Origin: Sphingomonas sp.
Lineage (GTDB): Bacteria > Pseudomonadota > Alphaproteobacteria > Sphingomonadales > Sphingomonadaceae
Assembly: GCA_019247755.1 (NCBI GenBank)
Contig: JAFBAM010000170.1
Location: 1-19,672 of the forward strand
Reading direction: 5' to 3'
Length of the DNA: 19,672 bases
In this document: positions 12,996 through 19,672 of the stretch, in pieces
Position numbering within the stretch: position 1 is the stretch's first letter
Layout of the letters: each line of letters begins with the position of its first letter
Made by a program: the position numbers and the translations under genes
Notes under the pieces: model-generated
The model's database searches: none
Seen by the model: only the letters and a program-made list of their open reading frames with translations
Told to the model about the DNA's origin: nothing

Positions 12996-13856
12996 CTAGC
13001 GGTCGAGTGAGTCTAGAAAGCCGTCGATCGCAGCCACGGCTTCAGGCTCATTGAGCTCCGGGGCGTGGCCGACACCCGGCACCGTCGCGAGTTTCATGCC
13101 CGGCGCTACAGCCTGCATTTTCGTCGCCGTGGCGGCAGTCAGCAAATCGCTTTTCTGGCCCCGGACGACGAGCAGACGCTTCTGTCCCAGCGCGGCGAAG
13201 AGCGGCCACAGGTCGACCTCCGGCGCAGGACCGGAAGTCTTGAACGGCTCGGCGATCGCCATGTCATAGTCGAACCTGATCTCGCCATTCTCCTCACGGC
13301 AATTGCGCTTGGCCATTTTCACCCAGTCGTCGTGGGTGTACCGGTCGAATGACGCGCCGTAGTTCGATGCAATCTTCTGGGCAGCATCATCCCAGGTCGC
13401 GAAGCGGACATCCTGTCCGACATAACTCAGAATTCGATCGATCCCGCCCGGGGCGACATCGGGCCCGACGTCATTGATGACCGCCGCAGCGATCCGCTGC
13501 GGCGCCGTTGCGGCGATGATCATCGTAACCAGGCCGCCGAGTGACGTACCAACGAATATTGCCTGGTCAATTACGAGCTGATCCAACATCTCGATGACAT
13601 CGCCGGCGTAAGTCAGCGGAAGATAGCGCGCCGGGACCGGATCGTAGTCGCTGTCGGCTCTACCTCTGAAATCCAGGGCAAGCACGCGAAAGCGCGGAGA
13701 ATAGCGTTTTGCGAAATCGCTAAAGTCGCGTGAATTACGAGTGAGGCCATGAAGGCAGAGGATCGGCGGCTGGTCCTCACTTCCGCCCGCGTAGTCCCGA
13801 TAATGGAGTCGAAGGCCGTCACGGATGACGAAATAGCGATCCTCGAAATCGCTCAT
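12996..13856 (-). CDS. Alpha/beta hydrolase
   Basis: A 286-residue alpha/beta-fold hydrolase with the full catalytic set. The oxyanion-loop HG is at residues 36-37 (LCLHGLTRN), the nucleophile Ser105 in FVGTSLGGLV, the acid Asp237 in GQKSDLL, and His264 in GVGHAPELNEP. A variable cap domain lies between about residues 130 and 210. No signal peptide is present, so it is cytoplasmic. I chose the ATG at 13856 because it overlaps the stop of the TetR gene (ATGA on the minus strand) and begins the conserved fold directly; a longer in-frame opening to 13973 would add 39 arginine-rich residues and overlap TetR. An esterase or C-C hydrolase role is possible; next to an extradiol-type dioxygenase, either could belong to aromatic breakdown. 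Confidence 0.9.
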   Translation of the reverse strand: MSDFEDRYFVIRDGLRLHYRDYAGGSEDQPPILCLHGLTRNSRDFSDFAKRYSPRFRVLALDFRGRADSDYDPVPARYLPLTYAGDVIEMLDQLVIDQAIFVGTSLGGLVTMIIAATAPQRIAAAVINDVGPDVAPGGIDRILSYVGQDVRFATWDDAAQKIASNYGASFDRYTHDDWVKMAKRNCREENGEIRFDYDMAIAEPFKTSGPAPEVDLWPLFAALGQKRLLVVRGQKSDLLTAATATKMQAVAPGMKLATVPGVGHAPELNEPEAVAAIDGFLDSLDR

Positions 13857-14491
13857 CCTGTGAACCCGCGGCGCCAGATCATGCTCATCGCCCCGGCAAC
13901 GCGCTCGGCATCGGCGTCGTCCCAGACGGCGAAGCGCAGACCAAGGAAGACGTTGGCGCCCATCATCCCCCAAGCGAGCACGTTAAGATCCTGTTCGCTG
14001 AGGTCGGCATTGATCTCGCCCTTGTCACGGGCAGAGGTGAGTCGACTGGCGATGCGCGTCGCGGTTGTCTCGTAATGCTCTCGATAGACGGCAGGCTCGA
14101 CGAATTCGGACTCGTCAATGATCCGATAGATGTCGCGATGGTCGTGAGCGAAACGGAGAAAGGCCTCCAACGCGCGGCGCTCTCCGTCGAGTGCATCGTT
14201 CGCGCCCGCAAGCGATGGTCCCACCTCATCACGAACCTGCGCAGACATGTCGCGAACGAGGGCCTGGAACAGCCCCTCTTTGGATTCGAAGTAAGTGTAG
14301 AATGTGCCGAGCGCGACGCCCGCTCGTTGAGTGATTCCGACGATCGAGCTTTCTGCAAACCCGCGCTCACCGAACTCTTCACGCGCGGCGTCAAGGATCT
14401 TGCGAAGCGTGCGCTCTCCCCGCGCGGTGCGCGGCGTCTTGGAGGCTGCATTAGCGCCGAGCTGCGCTCTCTCTTCCACCTTGACCCCCAT
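13853..14491 (-). CDS. TetR family transcriptional regulator
   Basis: A 212-residue repressor-type protein. The N-terminal TetR DNA-binding domain runs from about residue 27 to 75, with ILDAAREEFGERGFAESSI, then the helix-turn-helix SIVGITQRAGVALGTFYTYF (49-68) and SKEGLF. The C-terminal ligand-binding part is helical and divergent, so the inducer cannot be guessed from it. A good ribosome site (AGGGGAG) is five bases before the ATG. It leads the operon TetR - hydrolase - DOPA dioxygenase and is divergent from the TonB-dependent receptor gene. The palindrome at 14524-14545 in the shared gap is its likely operator, so it probably controls the receptor and itself. Confidence 0.95.
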   Translation of the reverse strand: MGVKVEERAQLGANAASKTPRTARGERTLRKILDAAREEFGERGFAESSIVGITQRAGVALGTFYTYFESKEGLFQALVRDMSAQVRDEVGPSLAGANDALDGERRALEAFLRFAHDHRDIYRIIDESEFVEPAVYREHYETTATRIASRLTSARDKGEINADLSEQDLNVLAWGMMGANVFLGLRFAVWDDADAERVAGAMSMIWRRGFTG

Positions 14492-14523
14492 CCGGCTCCC
14501 CTACCGCGGCGGTTTGCATTAGC

Positions 14524-14545
14524 AAGTTGAAACCCGGTTCAACTT
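14524..14545. promoter_or_regulatory. Palindromic operator, probably for the TetR regulator
   Basis: AAGTTGAA (14524-14531), six-base centre, TTCAACTT (14538-14545): perfect 8-bp arms. Size and symmetry fit TetR-family sites. It overlaps the -35 and spacer of the receptor promoter, so binding would block polymerase. A smaller palindrome, TTGC-ATTA-GCAA (14514-14525), abuts it on the TetR side. Confidence 0.7.
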
Positions 14546-14555
14546 TCATTATGAC
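14527..14555 (+). promoter_or_regulatory. Promoter of the TonB-dependent receptor gene
   Basis: TTGAAA (14527-14532) and TATGAC (14550-14555) with a 17-base spacer; transcription would start near 14562, giving a leader of about 45 bases. The palindrome at 14524-14545 covers the -35 element and most of the spacer. Confidence 0.6.
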
Positions 14556-14606
14556 CATTTGCAACCGCGGACGCAATGGAGGGGTCCGCGAGGGGGAGAA
14601 TCATAA

Positions 14607-17033
14607 ATGCGCGCTTATTCCGCCCGCACCGCTATGCTCGGCACCGTTGCCGCCGCGGCTCTTTTCACCATGCCTGCTGCGGCAGCGACGCAGGACAATA
14701 CAACCGCCAATCCGCCGGCGAACAGTAATGCCCAGACTCAGGCTCAGGCCGCGACGGGCAGCGACCAAGACATCGTTGTCACGGCCCGACGCCGCAACGA
14801 GCTACTTCTGAACGTTCCCGTCGCCGTGACCGCATATTCAGGTGAGCAGCTCAACCGGCAGGGTGCGCTCGACATCACGGACATCGGCGACACGACGCCG
14901 AACGTGACCCTGGAAGTCAGCCGCGGCACCAATTCGACCCTGACCCCCTTCATTCGCGGCATTGGCCAGCAGGATCCAGTCGCGGGTTTCGAGCAGGGCG
15001 TCGGTCTCTATCTCGACGACGTCTATTTCAACCGGCCCCAGGCGGCGGTTCTCAACATTTATGATGTCGAGCGCATCGAAGTTCTTCGCGGCCCACAGGG
15101 CACACTCTACGGCCGCAATACCATCGGCGGCGCGATCAAATATGTGACGAAACGCATTCCCACCGACGGGCCGCATCTCAGCATCCGCACCAACCTCGGG
15201 ACCCATCGGCAGGCCGACCTTATCGTTTCGGCTTCGACGCCGCTTACAGGGGGTCTGGGTGTCGGCGTCGCTGCCGCGCGTCTTAGCAACAACGGATTCG
15301 GCAAGAACCTCACCAACGGACTGCGCAACTACAACAAGGACATCTTCGCGGTGCGCGGAACCGTGGAATTCGCGCCGTCGGACGCGATCTTCGTCCGCGT
15401 GGCGGGCGACAAAACCTGGGATGACAGCAATCCCAAAGGCGGTCACCGATTGTTCCCCAACCTGTGCACCACGACTGGGACCTTCGGTTGCGCGGGCAAC
15501 TTTCCTGTCCTCAGCAACGTCTATGACACGCAGGGCGGTCTGAACGACCCTCGGCAAAAGGTGCGCGCGTGGGGCTACTCACTGTGGGCCGAGGCCAAGC
15601 TTTCCAACTGGCTGAAGTTCCGCAACATCACGGCGTATCGCAAGGACGTCGGCTTTACGCCGATTGATTTCGACGCGACGCCGTTCGTCGACGTCGATGT
15701 CCCCGCCATCTACAGGAATCATCAGTTCAGCCAGGAACTCCAGCTCGTTGCCGACAAGGGGCCGCTGCAAGGCATCGTTGGTTTTTATTACCTGAACGCC
15801 CGTGCCCAGGACATCTTCGATGTGCGTCTGTACACGACCCTTCCGGGTTTCACGCAGGGGACCACCGGCGACATCAAGACCAAGACCTGGGCAGTGTTCG
15901 GCGACGTAACCTACGATTTCTCGCCGCAATGGTCGGTCTCTCTGGGTGGCCGCTTCACCAATGACAAACGCCACGCCCTGATCACCAAGAAGAATTACGT
16001 GAATGGCGGGCAGCCGGGTCTCGGTGGTTCATCGGGTTTTGGCAACGGCCTAGTCGCCAGCGTCCTGTCGAACTTCGACGGCAGCCGGACCGACAAGGCG
16101 TTCACGCCGCGCGCGTCAGTCAACTTCAAGCCTACGCCGAACCACAATATCTACCTCAGCTATTCACGGGGTTTCAAAGGCGGCGGATTTGATCCGCGCG
16201 GCAACAGCACGAACGCGCCGCTGCCGCAGACCCCGCAGTCCATCTACGACTTCATGGCATTCGACCCGGAGAAGGTCGACAGTTACGAACTCGGCTGGAA
16301 GGCTGCGTTATTCGACCGGCGGCTTCAGATTGCGACCGCAATCTTCGATGCCGAATACAAGGACGTGCAGGTACCGGGATCGGCGCCCTGCCTTACCGTC
16401 GTCGGCGGCGTAGCGCTCAACGGGTTCTGCGGCATTACCACCAACGCCGGCAAGGCGCGGATCCGCGGTGTCGAGATTGAGACCAATGCCCGGCTGGCCA
16501 ATAATCTCGCAACGCACGGCGACCGGCTCAGCCTCGCTGGAACGGTTGGGTATCTGGACGGCAAGTACAAGCAGTTCATCACGCAGATTGCCGGCGTCGG
16601 TCCAGTCGACGTTTCCGACAATCGCGCGATTCAGAATACGCCTAAGTGGACGCTCAGCGGTTCGCTCGATTACGACACGCCGGCGTTCGGCGGTCGTCTG
16701 AATCTGAACACCACGCTATCTTACCGCAGCTCAAGCCAGCAGTTCGAGCTGCCGGTGCCGTATATTGACCAGAGCGGCTTCTCCCTGTGGGATGCCAATG
16801 CGGTTTGGCGCTCGGAGGGCGGCCATTGGGAACTTGGGCTTCACGCCAAGAACATCACCAACAAGAAGTATATCGTCGCCGGATACAACTTCCTGCTGGT
16901 GAACCCGATCACCGGGGCGTTGATCCTGAACTCAGCGGGCCTTCCCACTGCCGCGCTCGGCAAGACTGGCACTGCCACGGCCTTCTACGGCAACCCGCGC
17001 CAGATCTGGGTCTCAGCGGCGTTCAACTTCTAG
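14607..17033 (+). CDS. TonB-dependent outer-membrane receptor
   Basis: An 808-residue receptor for active import through the outer membrane. It has a signal peptide (cleavage near residue 26, MPAAA), a Gln/Asn/Ala-rich linker, a TonB box (DIVVTARRR, 55-63), and a plug domain (about 65-182) with RIEVLRGPQGTLYGRNTIGG near its end. The rest is a 22-strand-type barrel closing with IWVSAAFNF and a terminal Phe for Bam recognition. The ligand may be an iron chelate, a sugar or an aromatic compound. The sequence resembles the large receptor group common in sphingomonads that is not limited to siderophores. GAGGGGGAGA is a strong ribosome site. A TetR gene and two catabolic-looking genes are divergent, and a terminator follows. 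Confidence 0.95.
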   Translation: MRAYSARTAMLGTVAAAALFTMPAAAATQDNTTANPPANSNAQTQAQAATGSDQDIVVTARRRNELLLNVPVAVTAYSGEQLNRQGALDITDIGDTTPNVTLEVSRGTNSTLTPFIRGIGQQDPVAGFEQGVGLYLDDVYFNRPQAAVLNIYDVERIEVLRGPQGTLYGRNTIGGAIKYVTKRIPTDGPHLSIRTNLGTHRQADLIVSASTPLTGGLGVGVAAARLSNNGFGKNLTNGLRNYNKDIFAVRGTVEFAPSDAIFVRVAGDKTWDDSNPKGGHRLFPNLCTTTGTFGCAGNFPVLSNVYDTQGGLNDPRQKVRAWGYSLWAEAKLSNWLKFRNITAYRKDVGFTPIDFDATPFVDVDVPAIYRNHQFSQELQLVADKGPLQGIVGFYYLNARAQDIFDVRLYTTLPGFTQGTTGDIKTKTWAVFGDVTYDFSPQWSVSLGGRFTNDKRHALITKKNYVNGGQPGLGGSSGFGNGLVASVLSNFDGSRTDKAFTPRASVNFKPTPNHNIYLSYSRGFKGGGFDPRGNSTNAPLPQTPQSIYDFMAFDPEKVDSYELGWKAALFDRRLQIATAIFDAEYKDVQVPGSAPCLTVVGGVALNGFCGITTNAGKARIRGVEIETNARLANNLATHGDRLSLAGTVGYLDGKYKQFITQIAGVGPVDVSDNRAIQNTPKWTLSGSLDYDTPAFGGRLNLNTTLSYRSSSQQFELPVPYIDQSGFSLWDANAVWRSEGGHWELGLHAKNITNKKYIVAGYNFLLVNPITGALILNSAGLPTAALGKTGTATAFYGNPRQIWVSAAFNF

Positions 17034-17055
17034 CCTTCCCTCGAGCAGGGGCAGT

Positions 17056-17087
17056 GCGAGGCGCCCGTCCGGGCGCCTCGCTTTTTT
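17056..17087 (+). terminator. Intrinsic terminator after the receptor gene
   Basis: GCGAGGCGCCC (17056-17066), GTCC loop, GGGCGCCTCGC (17071-17081): a perfect 11-bp stem followed by six Ts. It ends 16 bases before the rpoB promoter. Confidence 0.96.
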
Positions 17088-17103
17088 ATGAGCGGCCAAA
17101 GGC

Positions 17104-17131
17104 TTGCACGCTGTTGGAAAAGGACTATATC
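17104..17131 (+). promoter_or_regulatory. Probable rpoB promoter
   Basis: TTGCAC (17104-17109) and TATATC (17126-17131) are 16 bases apart, directly after the receptor terminator. Start near 17138 is predicted, which leaves an untranslated leader of about 200 bases. Confidence 0.65.
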
Positions 17132-17137
17132 GGCCAA

Positions 17138-17337
17138 ATCCAACAAATAGACGGCTCCGCCGCACGGTATCGTGCGCCCGGGGCTTTTCCCGTCCTCTCC
17201 GGGACAGGGTCCGAACGGCGCACGGACCGAACGCATTGGAGAGGGTAGCGGGGCAGCGCTCCACAATAAGGCCCGGGTCGCACCGGGAAACCTAGCGGGG
17301 GCGCACCTGTGCGTCCGCGCATAGCGCAGGGAAGCAC
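17138..17337 (+). promoter_or_regulatory. Structured rpoB leader with competing hairpins
   Basis: This is the rest of the 304-base gap before rpoB; I see no gene in it. Pairings found: GCACG (17162-17166) with CGTGC (17171-17175); CGTGCGCC (17171-17178) with GGCGCACG (17217-17224), enclosing smaller GC-rich hairpins; and GGTCCG (17208-17213) with CGGACC (17223-17228). The middle pairing excludes the two local ones. The rpoB ribosome site is AGGGAAG (17328-17334). Confidence 0.45.

Positions 17338-19672
<2,335 letters not shown>

Noticed and set aside
10840..17033. The rplL-rpoB insertion as a recent genomic island
   Set aside because: There are no transposase, integrase, direct flanking repeats or obvious base-composition change; genes are framed by ordinary terminators and promoters.

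Overview
The window is a high-GC stretch of a chromosome, most likely from an alphaproteobacterium of the Sphingomonadales. The clues are the sequences of RpoB, NusG and the ribosomal proteins, a TonB-dependent receptor with a QDIVVTARRR-type TonB box, a beta-barrel protein with a polyproline tail ending APERGL, and the secE-nusG-rplK-rplA-rplJ-rplL-rpoB order. The taxonomic call is inference; the gene calls rest on motifs read directly.

Layout: 2-1357 is the 3' part of a CocE/NonD (alpha-amino-acid ester hydrolase-like) enzyme. 1478-2554 is an acyltransferase-3 membrane protein. 2580-2655 is tRNA-Trp(CCA) on the minus strand. From 2794 the transcription/translation 'beta operon' begins, but it is cut into separate blocks: secE-nusG (2794-3555); a small HTH gene and a convergent secreted cupin (3636-4280); rplK-rplA (4447-5578); an outer-membrane barrel and an M1 aminopeptidase (5752-9475); rplJ-rplL (9736-10692); a six-gene accessory block (10840-17033); and rpoB (17338 to the window end, partial). 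Clear intrinsic terminators follow nusG, the barrel gene, rplL and the receptor gene. Strong-looking promoters and structured leaders precede rplJ and rpoB.

The accessory block between rplL and rpoB holds two units. The first is an Asp/Asn beta-hydroxylase-family dioxygenase whose stop overlaps the start of a sulfotransferase (ATGA), which suggests a hydroxylate-then-sulfate modification pair. The second is a divergon. A minus-strand operon (TetR regulator, alpha/beta hydrolase, DOPA 4,5-dioxygenase-like protein) faces a TonB-dependent receptor gene, with a 22-bp palindrome between the receptor's -35 and -10 elements. The simplest reading is ligand-controlled import of an ester-linked or aromatic (possibly catechol) compound, followed by hydrolysis and ring cleavage.

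The RNA-level structures that stand out are an L10-type leader before rplJ containing an exact 14-nt repeat that forms UUCG hairpins, an approximately 200-nt rpoB leader with mutually exclusive hairpins, a GC-rich hairpin at the predicted 5' end of the secE transcript, and a terminator separating nusG from a small HTH gene that has little room for its own promoter. No transposase, integrase, CRISPR array or phage gene was seen.
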